Of a stretch of DNA of 39,922 bases, positions 1-8,781 are shown piece after piece. The notes below the pieces were generated by a model. That model worked only from the letters and a program-made list of their open reading frames with translations. It was not told the DNA's origin and ran no database searches. The stretch is taken from the NCBI RefSeq assembly GCF_900115265.1, contig NZ_FOVU01000026.1, positions 1 to 39,922 on the forward strand. The letters are read 5' to 3'. This DNA is from Bradyrhizobium sp. Ghvi (GTDB taxonomy: Bacteria; Pseudomonadota; Alphaproteobacteria; Rhizobiales; Xanthobacteraceae). The position numbers and the translations under genes were made by a program. Each line of letters opens with the position of its first letter. Within the stretch, counting starts at the first letter, position 1.

Positions 1-366
1 ATTGTCCTGCACCACGTGGTCGGCGGCGAGCGCGAGCACGATCGCTTCACTGGTGCGGTTTTGCGCGAACGCAGCGCCGGCGGCGATCGCGGGGCCGGAA
101 TCGCGTCGCATCGGCTCGAGGATCACGTCGGCCTCGATGCCGATCTCGGCGAGCTGCTCCAGCACCATGAAGCGGTAGGCCGCGTTGGTGATGACGATGG
201 GGCGATCGAACAGCGCAGCGTCCGAGACGCGCAGCAGCGTATCCTGAAAGGTCGAGCGCGCACCGAACAGCGGCAGGAACTGCTTCGGCCGCACCTCGCG
301 CGAAGCCGGCCACAGCCGCGTGCCGGCGCCGCCGCACATGATCAGGGGGATAATCTTTTGAGACAT
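1..366 (-). CDS. manC: mannose-1-phosphate guanylyltransferase, N-terminal part (cut by window edge)
   Basis: Makes GDP-mannose from mannose-1-phosphate and GTP in the cytoplasm, the donor for mannosyl residues of EPS. The 122 visible residues open with a nucleotidyltransferase signature: GGAGTRLWPAS at residues 12-22 followed by RPKQFLPLFG. The DAALFDRPIVITNAAYRF stretch and AADHV are also typical of the ManC/CpsB family. Full-length members have about 470 residues, so roughly three quarters, including the isomerase-like C-terminus of bifunctional forms, lies outside the window. The start is the ATG at 366, only 10 bases after the stop of the epimerase gene, so the two are probably co-transcribed. 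I am sure of the family; whether the enzyme is mono- or bifunctional cannot be seen. Confidence 0.9.
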   Translation of the reverse strand, partial: MSQKIIPLIMCGGAGTRLWPASREVRPKQFLPLFGARSTFQDTLLRVSDAALFDRPIVITNAAYRFMVLEQLAEIGIEADVILEPMRRDSGPAIAAGAAFAQNRTSEAIVLALAADHVVQDN

Positions 367-376
367 TGCAAGCCAC

Positions 377-1399
377 TCACGCGGGGGGATTGTTACGGTG
401 ATATTGTCGGTACCATTCGACGAAGCGGCTCAGGCCATCGACGAGCGATGTCGACGGCGAGAAGCCGACGTCGCGCTGGAGCTCGGAAATGTCGGCCCGC
501 GTCTCCAGGACATCGCCGGCCTGGATTGGCAGCAATTGGCGAATCGCAGGCTTGCCTATGATCTTCTCGAGTGTGTCGACAAACTCGAGCAGTTGCACTG
601 ACCTGTTGTTACCGATGTTGTAAAGGCGATACGGCGCACTGCTCGACGAATTCTCAGGTGCTTCCGCGTTCCACGCTGGATTCGGCGTCGCGGGCCGATC
701 GAGCGTGCGGATCACGCCTTCGACGATGTCGTCGATATAGGTGAAATCGCGCCACATATCGCCGTTGTTGAAAATCTTGATCGGCTCGTTCGCGAGGATC
801 GCGCGCGTGAACAGCCAGGCTGCCATGTCCGGCCGGCCCCACGGGCCGTAGACGGTGAAAAAGCGAAGACCCGTCACCGGCAGCTTGTGAACATGGGCGA
901 AAGTGTGTGCCATCAGCTCGTTGGCCTTCTTGCTCGCGGCATAAAGGCTGACCGGATGATTGACCGATTGCTCGGTCGAGTAGGGCAAGGTGCGATTGGC
1001 GCCATAGACCGAGCTCGACGACGCATAGACGAGATGCGCCAGGCCATGGCGCCGACCGGCCTCAAGCACGGTGACGAAGCCGTCACAATTGGTTCGGATG
1101 CTGGTCATGGGATCGTCGATCGATGCGCGCACGCCCGGCTGCGCCGCGAGGTGGACGACCCGGTCGGCCGCGGCCTCATCGAAAACGCGTGTCACGGCGG
1201 CGAAGTCCGCCACATCAATCTGGCAGAATTTGAAATTCGGATGTCGCGCGAGCTTTGCCATCCGTGCACGCTTGAGCGCCGGATCGTAATAGGGCGTGAG
1301 CGCATCGATGCCAACAACTTGCTCACCTCGCGCAAGGAGCCGATCGCACACATGCATTCCGATAAAGCCGGCCGCACCGGTCACTATCACTGGCCGCAA
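377..1399 (-). CDS. UDP-glucuronate 4-epimerase (NAD-dependent, SDR family)
   Basis: Interconverts UDP-glucuronate and UDP-galacturonate, giving the galacturonate donor for EPS. The protein has the NAD-binding GAAGFIG loop at residues 8-14, an SSSVYG strand, the catalytic YAASK (YxxxK) and the GPWGRPDMA segment characteristic of UDP-glucuronate epimerases. The frame is open to an ATG at 1465, but that would add 22 residues before the Rossmann strand. I chose the TTG at 1399 because a perfect AAGGAGG lies at 1406-1412, six bases upstream, and it yields 340 residues, the usual family length. It lies 10 bases upstream of manC on the same strand. Another 4-epimerase specificity is possible but less likely. 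Confidence 0.88.
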   Translation of the reverse strand: MRPVIVTGAAGFIGMHVCDRLLARGEQVVGIDALTPYYDPALKRARMAKLARHPNFKFCQIDVADFAAVTRVFDEAAADRVVHLAAQPGVRASIDDPMTSIRTNCDGFVTVLEAGRRHGLAHLVYASSSSVYGANRTLPYSTEQSVNHPVSLYAASKKANELMAHTFAHVHKLPVTGLRFFTVYGPWGRPDMAAWLFTRAILANEPIKIFNNGDMWRDFTYIDDIVEGVIRTLDRPATPNPAWNAEAPENSSSSAPYRLYNIGNNRSVQLLEFVDTLEKIIGKPAIRQLLPIQAGDVLETRADISELQRDVGFSPSTSLVDGLSRFVEWYRQYHRNNPPA

Positions 1400-1507
1400 C
1401 TGCTGCCTCCTTCGTTCCGCGATGCAATGCCAGACCAGGACTTCGGAGGCAAGGCTTGGCATCATAGCCGCTCGGACGAAAAATGCATCATTTGTGCCTT
1501 CTTATGG

Positions 1508-1690
1508 TCATCTCTTCGTTGCGCCGGGGCGAGCCAGCTCTGAAGGGAGATCGATCAACTCGCAGCATCCGGCCCTGGCGATCCGCTTCCAATCCAGAAC
1601 GCCGGCGCGTGTGACGGTCAGGCCCTCACAACGCTCGACCGCAATGCGTGAGGTCTTTCTCTTGACGCTGTTCAGACGCCGATAGACCAC
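1508..1690 (-). CDS. possible small basic protein, unrecognised
   Basis: A 60-residue frame starting with GTG in the gap between the minus-strand epimerase and the plus-strand flavoenzyme. It is rich in Arg and Lys and contains CEGLTVTRAGVLDWKRIARA and a Cys pair. About 70% of codons end in G or C, close to the genuine genes nearby, which argues for real coding. I see no Shine-Dalgarno sequence before the GTG and know no family for it. It could equally be chance coding on the strand opposite a promoter region. Confidence 0.4.
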   Translation of the reverse strand: MVYRRLNSVKRKTSRIAVERCEGLTVTRAGVLDWKRIARAGCCELIDLPSELARPGATKR

Positions 1691-1766
1691 ACTTAATTGC
1701 TACGGCCGAGCTTGGAATTGAAAGCTCGCGAAAGGTCATATCCAACACGCGGAGAAATCACTTCGA

Positions 1767-3401
1767 ATGACGATCGGTCGTAACGCAGCCAGCGTAGTTC
1801 TCTGCCTCCTGGTGCTACTCGCCAGCGGTGCCAGCCGCGCTCAATCGCCATCGAGCACCGATGTGGTCGTCTATGGGGGCACAGCTGCCGGTGTCATGAC
1901 CGCCTATTCAGCTTCACGTCAGGGTTTGCATGTCATCCTTCTCGAGCCGGGCCATCATCTTGGAGGCATGGTTACCGGAGGGCTTTCCGCCACCGATCTC
2001 GGCGATGCCGAGGTGATCGGCGGCTACGCGAAGCTGTTCTATCGCCGTGTTGCCGAACACTACGGCCGATCTCGCCTCTACCGCGCATCTGATTGGCTAT
2101 CCGAGCCGCACATATCGGAAGACACGTTCGGTGCCATGCTCCGCGAAGCCGGAGTGAAAATCGTTTTTGGTGCTCGATTGCGCGAACACCACGGCGTGAC
2201 CGTCGCGGATCGCAATATCGTTTCCGTGACGAGCGAAGACGGACGCGAATGGCGTGCCAAGGTCTTTGCCGATTGCAGCTACGAGGGGGATCTCCTGGCG
2301 CAATCCGGCGTGACATACACCGTTGGGCGGGAAAGCGCACAGAGCTACGGCGAGACGCTTGCCGGCGTACGCACGATTACATCGCAACATCAGTTCAACT
2401 GGCCGATATCCGCCTATCGCGACGGTCACCAGCTCTATCCCGAGATCTCGACCGGTCGGCTGGAGGCGGCAGGAAGCGGAGATCGGAACGTCCAGGCGTA
2501 TAATTTTCGCCTCATCCTCACTGACGATCCGGCAAACCGTCTGCCGTTTCCCAAACCCGACGGCTATGATCCATCACAATTCGCACTGCTCGCGCGATAC
2601 CTGCAAGATTTTCACTCGCACACGGGACGCGAAGCTTCGCTCAAGGATGTCTTTCACCCGGTAAGACTCCCAAACCGCAAGGCCGACTTCAACAACAACG
2701 GACCGTTTTCAAGCGACTATATCGGCCACAGTGCCGCTTATCCCGATGCGGGCTACCAGGACAGGCAGCGGATTCGGGACGAGCATCTTCGCTACACACA
2801 AGGACTTCTCTACTTCCTGACCCATGACCCGGCCGTGCCCGCCACGTTGAAGGGAGAGCTCAACGCTTGGGGCCTGCCCAGGGATGAGTTCGCTGACACC
2901 GGCCACTGGCCGAGGGAATTGTACGTCCGCGAGGGACGACGCATGGTCGGCGACTATGTCGTAACGCAGGCGGATTTGCAGACGAAGCGCACCAAGCCGG
3001 ATTCGATCGGCATGGGCTCGTACAACAGCGACTCCCACAATGTAGAGCGCATCGCGATGCCGGACGGATCCGTGCGAAACGAGGGAGACATGCAGGTCGC
3101 TGTTCAACCCTATCAAATGCCGTATCGGGTCATGACCCCTCGCAAGGATGAGATGCACAATTTGCTGGTGCCGGTCTGCTTGTCTGCTTCTCACGTTGCC
3201 TATTCCTCGCTGCGCATGGAGCCGCAATTCATGATCCTCGGAGAGGCCGCAGGCGTCGCAGCCGCGCTCGCCGTGCAGAGCGGCGTTCCGGTGCAGGACA
3301 TTCCAATTGCGCGTCTGCAGGGCGAGCTGCTGAAGACGGGGGCCGTTCTCGAGCTCCCGGAAGGCGGACTCTTCGGCGCGGCAGGCCTGCCACCCGACTA
3401 G
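1767..3401 (+). CDS. predicted exported FAD-dependent oxidoreductase
   Basis: A 544-residue flavoprotein resembling the FAD_oxidored family. An N-terminal signal peptide (residues 1-25, hydrophobic core VVLCLLVLLA, cleavage near SRA-Q) is followed at once by a dinucleotide-binding fold: DVVVYGGTAAGVMTAY at residues 32-47, Glu60 as likely ribose contact, and HLGGMVTGGL at 64-73. The C-terminal part has FMILGEAAGVAAALAV, the second FAD-contact segment typical of the family. The ATG at 1767 has GGAGA 11 bases upstream. It is the first plus-strand gene of the EPS cluster, followed by a glycosyltransferase. No twin-arginine motif is seen, so a Sec-exported enzyme must acquire FAD outside the cytoplasm or the leader is atypical. 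Substrate unknown; oxidation of a sugar residue is only a guess. Confidence 0.8.
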   Translation: MTIGRNAASVVLCLLVLLASGASRAQSPSSTDVVVYGGTAAGVMTAYSASRQGLHVILLEPGHHLGGMVTGGLSATDLGDAEVIGGYAKLFYRRVAEHYGRSRLYRASDWLSEPHISEDTFGAMLREAGVKIVFGARLREHHGVTVADRNIVSVTSEDGREWRAKVFADCSYEGDLLAQSGVTYTVGRESAQSYGETLAGVRTITSQHQFNWPISAYRDGHQLYPEISTGRLEAAGSGDRNVQAYNFRLILTDDPANRLPFPKPDGYDPSQFALLARYLQDFHSHTGREASLKDVFHPVRLPNRKADFNNNGPFSSDYIGHSAAYPDAGYQDRQRIRDEHLRYTQGLLYFLTHDPAVPATLKGELNAWGLPRDEFADTGHWPRELYVREGRRMVGDYVVTQADLQTKRTKPDSIGMGSYNSDSHNVERIAMPDGSVRNEGDMQVAVQPYQMPYRVMTPRKDEMHNLLVPVCLSASHVAYSSLRMEPQFMILGEAAGVAAALAVQSGVPVQDIPIARLQGELLKTGAVLELPEGGLFGAAGLPPD

Positions 3402-3550
3402 GGCGCGGTTCCCATCGACGAGACAACGGTTGGACGCGAACCACGATTTCGTCGCGATTGATGTCGGGATCATATTTTACGACGCATTTCGCGCGGTCAT
3501 ATTTCGGTGACTAACAATTGCTCTGAACGGGGCATCGGCTGGCCTAATCC

Positions 3551-4705
3551 ATGCAACGCCCGAGCATTATGACCATACAGACTTCAAAGCGTCCTCTCGC
3601 AAACGCCAAAAGCCGCACTTTCTTCATCAACGGCCGTTTTCTGTCGCAAGCGCTGACTGGCGTTCAACGCTATGCCGCCGAAATCGTCAAAGCGATCGAC
3701 CATGCGTTGGCTTCCGGCCGGTTCCCGGCGAGGCTTCATGACGCCGAGTGGCAATTGCTCGTCCCTCCCGATGCGCGCGAATTGCCCTCGCTCAAAAAAA
3801 TAGCGGTTCGAACAATCGGACGTTTGGGCGGACACGCCTGGGATCAGATCGATCTTGCGCGCGCCACGCGGGGCGGGTGCTTGATCAGCCTGGCCAATTC
3901 GGGCCCAGTACTGCATCGCGAGCAGATCGTGGTCATCCATGACGCGCAGGTCTTCCGTCGTCCGGACTTCTTTGGCTGGCGCTACCGGACCGCACATCGG
4001 CTGATCGATCGCCTGCTCGCGCGCAGCGCAACCATCGCGACGGTCTCGAAATTCTCGCGCGACGAGCTTGCAGCAGCCCTCAATCTCAGCGCTTCGGCAA
4101 TTCCTGTCTTTCCAAACAGTGCCGAGCATTTTGCGTCCACTGAGCCGGATTACACCATCCTCGATCGGCTGGACCTCAGGCCAAAGAGCTATTTTCTCTT
4201 CATCGGTTCGCGAACGAAGAACAAGAATCTCTCCGTTGCGGTTCGTGCCATGAGCCTGCTGAATCGGCCGGACATTCCGCTCGTCATCGTCGGCGGCAAC
4301 AACAGCAGCGTCTTTCAGGACAATCTCGACGAAGCGAGCTCGAGCCACATCCTGGCCGGCCGTCTGACTGACAACGAGATCGCAGCGCTTTACGAGCGCG
4401 CCTTGGCGTTTGTGTTCCCCTCTCTCTATGAAGGGTTCGGCGTGCCGCCACTCGAGGCAATGTTGTTCGGCTGTCCGGTCATCGCATCGACCGCCGATGC
4501 CGTCATGGAGACCTGCGGCGATGCCGCTGCCTATTTCAACGCCACTGATGCGGGCGAATTGTGTGTGCGTTTGCAGGAGAGATTGGCCGCGGGCGCCATT
4601 TCGGATGACGAACGCAGCAAGCAGCAGAATCGCCTCGCAATTTACTCGTGGCAGAGATCCGCGGATGCATTGCTACAATTTCTGGCACAGCAGCGCATCA
4701 ACTGA
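3551..4705 (+). CDS. glycosyltransferase family 4
   Basis: A 384-residue GT-B enzyme, probably adding one sugar of the EPS repeat unit to the lipid carrier at the cytoplasmic face. The N-terminal acceptor domain contains INGRFLSQALTGVQRYAAEI (residues 26-45), typical of mannosyltransferase-like GT4 proteins. The donor domain has FLFIGSRTKNKNL and the E-x7-E motif EGFGVPPLE with Glu294 and Glu302. An in-frame ATG at 3569 is an alternative start; neither has a strong ribosome site. It lies between the flavoenzyme and a second GT4 gene. The donor sugar cannot be read from sequence; GDP-mannose is plausible because ManC is nearby. Confidence 0.88.
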   Translation: MQRPSIMTIQTSKRPLANAKSRTFFINGRFLSQALTGVQRYAAEIVKAIDHALASGRFPARLHDAEWQLLVPPDARELPSLKKIAVRTIGRLGGHAWDQIDLARATRGGCLISLANSGPVLHREQIVVIHDAQVFRRPDFFGWRYRTAHRLIDRLLARSATIATVSKFSRDELAAALNLSASAIPVFPNSAEHFASTEPDYTILDRLDLRPKSYFLFIGSRTKNKNLSVAVRAMSLLNRPDIPLVIVGGNNSSVFQDNLDEASSSHILAGRLTDNEIAALYERALAFVFPSLYEGFGVPPLEAMLFGCPVIASTADAVMETCGDAAAYFNATDAGELCVRLQERLAAGAISDDERSKQQNRLAIYSWQRSADALLQFLAQQRIN

Positions 4706-4769
4706 CGCGCGAATCTCCATGAAATGCTCGTGACGAATTCGTTCCGTTCAAAATCGAATTCTTTTTTGG

Positions 4770-4820
4770 TGACGACGGCAAATGCGATACGTGCGGCGCA
4801 ACAACACCACACCGTCGTCA
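4770..4820. other. long-loop inverted repeat between two glycosyltransferase genes
   Basis: The nine-base arm TGACGACGG at 4770-4778 is matched perfectly by CCGTCGTCA at 4812-4820, with a 33-base loop. It sits in the 179-base gap between two GT4 genes. No T-run follows on either strand in the direction of transcription, so it is not a classical terminator. It could be an mRNA-stabilising or leader structure. Confidence 0.35.
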
Positions 4821-4884
4821 AAATATTGCTCCGTATCGGGAGGAACATTCAGGCCTCGCTGACGCTCACAGAGGGACTTCGCGA

Positions 4885-6042
4885 ATGCCAGGCTCGCTTC
4901 AACGGCCGGTCAAGGTACTGCACATCGCCGAGACGATCCGAGGCGGAATTGCGAGCTATCTGAATGAGCTGCACCCGCAGCAAGAGGCAAGCTTTGGTGC
5001 CGGCAACGTCCACTATGTGGTGCCTTCGGACCATCGTGGCGATCTCGCGGTCGATGACGCGCAGATGACGACATTCGGGCGATCCGGTCGCAGCGTTTCT
5101 GGTCTCTTCCAGATGTTGCGCGCGAGCTTGCAGGCGATCGATGCCTTCAAACCCAATGTCGTGCATCTGCACTCGTCATTTGCGGGTCTCGTTCTCCGTC
5201 CGGCGCTCGCAGCAAGGCCTCAGGCGCCGAGCGTGATTTATTGTCCGCATGGCTGGGCATTTTCCCGCAAGGCGGGTCGTGTGAGCCACCAGATCACGAA
5301 GGCGGCCGAGAACCTGCTGGCAAGAACGACGGATCGAATCATTTGCATTTCCGCAGACGAGTTCAACGAAGCCATCCGCGCCGGGATTTCGGCCGACCGC
5401 CTCACACTGGTGCACAATGGCATTTCGAAGACGCGCCCGCAGCCGGTCGCTGCGCCCTGGCCGACCAAGAAGACCAAGGTATTGTTCATTGGACGCCTGG
5501 ATCGGCAGAAGGGCTACGACCTGCTGATCGAAGCGGCAAGACTGCTCGAGGACGTGCTTGACGTCCGCATCGTCGGCGCCTCCGTCGTCAACAAGTATCA
5601 AGGACCTGCCGTCCCTTCGAACGTCACCCTGCTCGGCTGGCTCGATCGAGGCGAGATCGAAACCCACCTGGAGGCCGCCGATCTCGTCGTGATCCCCTCA
5701 CGCTGGGAGGCCTTCGGCCTGGTCGCGCTGGAAGCCATGCGGGCAGCCAAGCCAATCCTGGCATTTCGCATCGGGGCGCTGCCGGAAATCGTGGTGGATG
5801 GCGCTACAGGCGCGCTTTGCGAACCGGTCTCCGCCGGTCAGCTCGTGGAAGGCTTTCGGCGCATGCTCGATCTCGACCTCAAGGTGCTGGGAAATCGTGG
5901 CTACGACCGTTTCAAGCAGTTTTATGACGTGGAGAAGACGCATCGACAACTCCGGCAAGTCTATATGGACGTGCTGGAGCGCAACGAGCTTCGGCCCGAA
6001 AAGCAGGTGCAGCTCCAGTCCGATCTTTCCAGCAACATCTAA
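4885..6042 (+). CDS. glycosyltransferase family 4
   Basis: A 385-residue GT-B glycosyltransferase. The N-terminal domain starts VKVLHIAETIRGGIASYL (residues 9-26), whose glycine loop is typical of GT4 acceptor domains, and then VVHLHSSFAG. The C-terminal donor domain has VLFIGRLDRQKGYDLLIEA (199-217) and the E-x7-E motif in WEAFGLVALEA with Glu275 and Glu283. The ATG at 4885 has GAGGGA about eight bases upstream. The stop codon directly abuts the ATG of the next gene, so the two are in one operon and probably translationally coupled. It should add one sugar of the EPS unit; donor and linkage unknown. Confidence 0.9.
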   Translation: MPGSLQRPVKVLHIAETIRGGIASYLNELHPQQEASFGAGNVHYVVPSDHRGDLAVDDAQMTTFGRSGRSVSGLFQMLRASLQAIDAFKPNVVHLHSSFAGLVLRPALAARPQAPSVIYCPHGWAFSRKAGRVSHQITKAAENLLARTTDRIICISADEFNEAIRAGISADRLTLVHNGISKTRPQPVAAPWPTKKTKVLFIGRLDRQKGYDLLIEAARLLEDVLDVRIVGASVVNKYQGPAVPSNVTLLGWLDRGEIETHLEAADLVVIPSRWEAFGLVALEAMRAAKPILAFRIGALPEIVVDGATGALCEPVSAGQLVEGFRRMLDLDLKVLGNRGYDRFKQFYDVEKTHRQLRQVYMDVLERNELRPEKQVQLQSDLSSNI

Positions 6043-7401
6043 ATGGGGATGGGCCGAATCCCTGATGCGGCGATGCACAGCACCTTGAGCAGTTCCACTC
6101 GGCAGGCCGTCGCGTGGCTCGTCGCAATCAGTCTGTCGACATCCTGCGCGCTCGCGCAAGTCGCGCAGCCGCTGGATAGCAGGTTCCTCCTTGGCGTCGG
6201 CACGCATCAGGGATTGGGCGGCCCAGTCAGTTCGCGCGGCTATGTGCCCTCGACCAACATCGGCCAGATCAAGGAATTGGGCGTCAACGCGTTCCGCGAC
6301 GATTTTCCCTGGTCCGATTTCGAGCAAGTCGGAGGTCGGATGGGCTTCACTTCCCAGCTTGGAAGGCTGGACGCCCAGATCAAATCCGGTGTTGCGCGCC
6401 CTTTCCTGATTCTCGCATTCGGCCATCATCTCGTTCCGAATTCGACGCCGCCTTCGACTGACGAGGCGCGGCGACGGTTTACGACCTACGCTGCGGCCGC
6501 GGCGCGGTCGGTTGCCGCGCAGCGTCCCATCTTCGAGCTCTGGAACGAATGGAATCTGGCGGCAAAGAAGGACGCTGCGTTTTCTGTCGAGAACTACCTG
6601 GCCCTGGCCAAGGTGGTGCAGCCAGCTGTCAAGCAGGCCGCGCCCGGCTCTCCCCTTGTGGTCGGTGCAATCGGGGACGATCCCGGCTGGACCTGGACCC
6701 AACGGATGCTGCAATCGGGCATTCTTCAATATGCCGATGGCGCTTCGATCCATCTCTACAATTTCTGCATGGGTCCGGCCAAGCGCACCTCGGCGGAGGT
6801 CGTCGAACGCCTGAACGCGTTTCACCGCCTTGTCAGTGACGCCAGCGGCAACCCGACGTTTCCGATCTATGTGACCGAGGCCGGCTGGCCCACGGCGACC
6901 AACAAATGCGGGGTCAATGAACAGGCGCAAGCCGACAACATGGCTCAGCTCATTCTCTGGGCCTCGACCGCCTCGTCCTGGCTCAAGGGGATCTGGCTTT
7001 ACGAGCTCAAGGACAGCGGAGCGAACCCATCCGATCTCGAGCATAATTTCGGGCTCTACCATTTTGACAACTCGCCAAAGCCTTCTGCCTGCGCAGTTCG
7101 CGACGCATGGGCGTTTATTCGATCGAGCACCAGCGCGCAGGAAAAGAAATTGCCTGGGGGCGTCGTTTCGATCGTCGCATCGACGCCCGCTGGCCAGCGG
7201 ATCGCGATCTGGTCCGGCGATCCGAGCCGGCGCTACGCGGTACGGCTGCGCACCAGCGCGGCTGACGCAACCTATGGCAGCCCCTGCGACGTCGCGACCC
7301 AACCTGCTTCCGGAGTTTGGATGCCGGTGTCGAGCACACCGCTCCTGATCAGCGCGAAAACGTCCAGCGCGGTCGAATTCGACGTCCGACCCGAGAGGTA
7401 A
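6043..7401 (+). CDS. exported clan GH-A glycoside hydrolase
   Basis: A predicted periplasmic or secreted TIM-barrel hydrolase. The leader (WLVAISLSTSCALAQ, cleavage near residue 39) is followed by a GH-A-like fold: the ELWNEWN motif with acid/base Glu169 and the YVTEAGWP strand with nucleophile Glu279. The barrel ends with WLYELKD and a NFGLYHFD...PKPSA segment, then about 80 residues likely forming a beta domain. The first ATG (6043) abuts the upstream stop; the ATG at 6073 gives a more ordinary signal peptide, and neither has a clear ribosome site. Similar genes in EPS loci trim or clear polymer. GH39 or GH5-like assignment is uncertain, but both catalytic glutamates are present. Its C-terminal barrel features recur in the repeat protein at 10700. 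Confidence 0.82.
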   Translation: MGMGRIPDAAMHSTLSSSTRQAVAWLVAISLSTSCALAQVAQPLDSRFLLGVGTHQGLGGPVSSRGYVPSTNIGQIKELGVNAFRDDFPWSDFEQVGGRMGFTSQLGRLDAQIKSGVARPFLILAFGHHLVPNSTPPSTDEARRRFTTYAAAAARSVAAQRPIFELWNEWNLAAKKDAAFSVENYLALAKVVQPAVKQAAPGSPLVVGAIGDDPGWTWTQRMLQSGILQYADGASIHLYNFCMGPAKRTSAEVVERLNAFHRLVSDASGNPTFPIYVTEAGWPTATNKCGVNEQAQADNMAQLILWASTASSWLKGIWLYELKDSGANPSDLEHNFGLYHFDNSPKPSACAVRDAWAFIRSSTSAQEKKLPGGVVSIVASTPAGQRIAIWSGDPSRRYAVRLRTSAADATYGSPCDVATQPASGVWMPVSSTPLLISAKTSSAVEFDVRPER

Positions 7402-7479
7402 GCAATGACTGGAGCACTCTGACCAAAGCCGCATGAACTCAGACGATTTTTCTCTGTTTTGAACGATGAGATTAGCACA

Positions 7480-8715
7480 ATGAAGGTTCTTCTGACGTCG
7501 TCGCTTTATCCAACGCCCCAGACGCCGAAGGTCGTCGGCGGCGCCGAGATATTCGCCCGCCGCTTCGCCGAAGGTCTGGTCGAGTGCGGCGACAAGGTGG
7601 AAGTGGTGCGCGCAGCTATTTCGCAGGATCGGCGACCCGAAAGGCACAATGGAATCGATATCCACACGGCGCCGGTGCGGAACGTTTACTTGCCGTTCAA
7701 CGAGCCGAAGAACGTCGCGCTGCGCAGCATTTGGCATGGGATCGAGGACTGGCAGATCCTTGCGCCGATGATTGCGGAACGAATCCACGCGTTCAAGCCC
7801 GACGTCATCCACTCCAACAATCTATCGGGACTGACCACCGCGATCTGGCGGGTCGGGGCCCAGCTCGGCGTACCGGTCCTTCATACGATCCACGACTATT
7901 ATCTCACCTGCCCGCGCTGCTCCCGGTTCAACAAGGGAAAATCCTGCGAACACACCTGCACCAGTTGCTCGTTGCTATCCTATCACCGCCGGCGCGCGAC
8001 GCATTGGCTCAGCGCCGTTGTCGGCGTCAGCCAACGTGTGCTGTCGATCCACACCGATCTCGGCATGTTTGCGGATACACCAATCCGTACCGTCATCCAC
8101 AACGCTTCGACGGCGCCGCCGAGCGCGCCCCATTTTCGACCTCTCTGCACCAGCGAGGTCACGTTCGGCTTCATCGGGCGCCTGACCGAGGAAAAGGGAA
8201 TCGAGAACCTGATGAGGGCATTGGCCACCCTGCCGCGTGAACGCTTCAAGACCCTGATCGCCGGCCGGGTCAGCGACAGCGAGCAGCGGCGCCTTCGGGC
8301 GATCGCCCCGGACGCCCGGGTCGAATTCATGGGATTTGTCTCTCCCGACGACTTCTACAGGGCTGTCGACGTCGTGATCGCGCCGTCGATCTGGCACGAT
8401 CCCGGCCCGCTCGTCGTCGCCGATGCAAAGGCCGCCGGCCGGCCGCTGCTGGGAACGCGTTTTGGCGGAATGCCGGAAGCGATCGAGGACGGCGTGACCG
8501 GATGGCTCACCGATGCCGATCCCACCTCGCTTGCCGACAGCATGCTGTCTATCGCGGCGGACCCGCACAAGATCGTCGAAATCAGCAAGCGCCTGGCAAG
8601 CGACAACAACAAATGGATGTTCTCCGACGTGATCGCGGCTTACCGGAACGTATACAAGCAATTGCGCGAGACGCAGCCGCGTCGCCAGTACGCGCGGGCC
8701 GCGGCGATACAGTGA
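7480..8715 (+). CDS. glycosyltransferase family 4 with cysteine cluster
   Basis: A 411-residue GT-B glycosyltransferase. It starts MKVLLTSSLYPTPQTPKVVG followed by the GGAE loop, then DVIHSNNLSG and HTIHDYYLTCPRC. A cluster of six cysteines (CPRC...CEHTCTSC) at about residues 144-163 resembles a metal site seen in some GT4 members. The donor domain has FGFIGRLTEEKGIENLMRA. In place of the usual E-x7-E it reads WHDPGPLVVADA, with Asp at both acidic positions. The frame opens earlier at a TTG (7459), but the ATG at 7480 fits the conserved N-terminus. It follows the hydrolase gene by 78 bases and precedes the first flippase. Confidence 0.88.
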   Translation: MKVLLTSSLYPTPQTPKVVGGAEIFARRFAEGLVECGDKVEVVRAAISQDRRPERHNGIDIHTAPVRNVYLPFNEPKNVALRSIWHGIEDWQILAPMIAERIHAFKPDVIHSNNLSGLTTAIWRVGAQLGVPVLHTIHDYYLTCPRCSRFNKGKSCEHTCTSCSLLSYHRRRATHWLSAVVGVSQRVLSIHTDLGMFADTPIRTVIHNASTAPPSAPHFRPLCTSEVTFGFIGRLTEEKGIENLMRALATLPRERFKTLIAGRVSDSEQRRLRAIAPDARVEFMGFVSPDDFYRAVDVVIAPSIWHDPGPLVVADAKAAGRPLLGTRFGGMPEAIEDGVTGWLTDADPTSLADSMLSIAADPHKIVEISKRLASDNNKWMFSDVIAAYRNVYKQLRETQPRRQYARAAAIQ

Positions 8716-8781
8716 CAGGCCAGACGCTTCCCGCACACCGTTCCCCGACCAAGATCCAGCTAAGACAAGTCGGCCTCAAAG

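Noticed and set aside
5698..7812. Long minus-strand open frame (about 700 codons) opposite the GT4 and glycoside hydrolase genes
   Set aside because: Arg/Gly/Asp-rich composition, no domain, and fully opposite two well-supported genes; long antisense frames are expected at this GC content.
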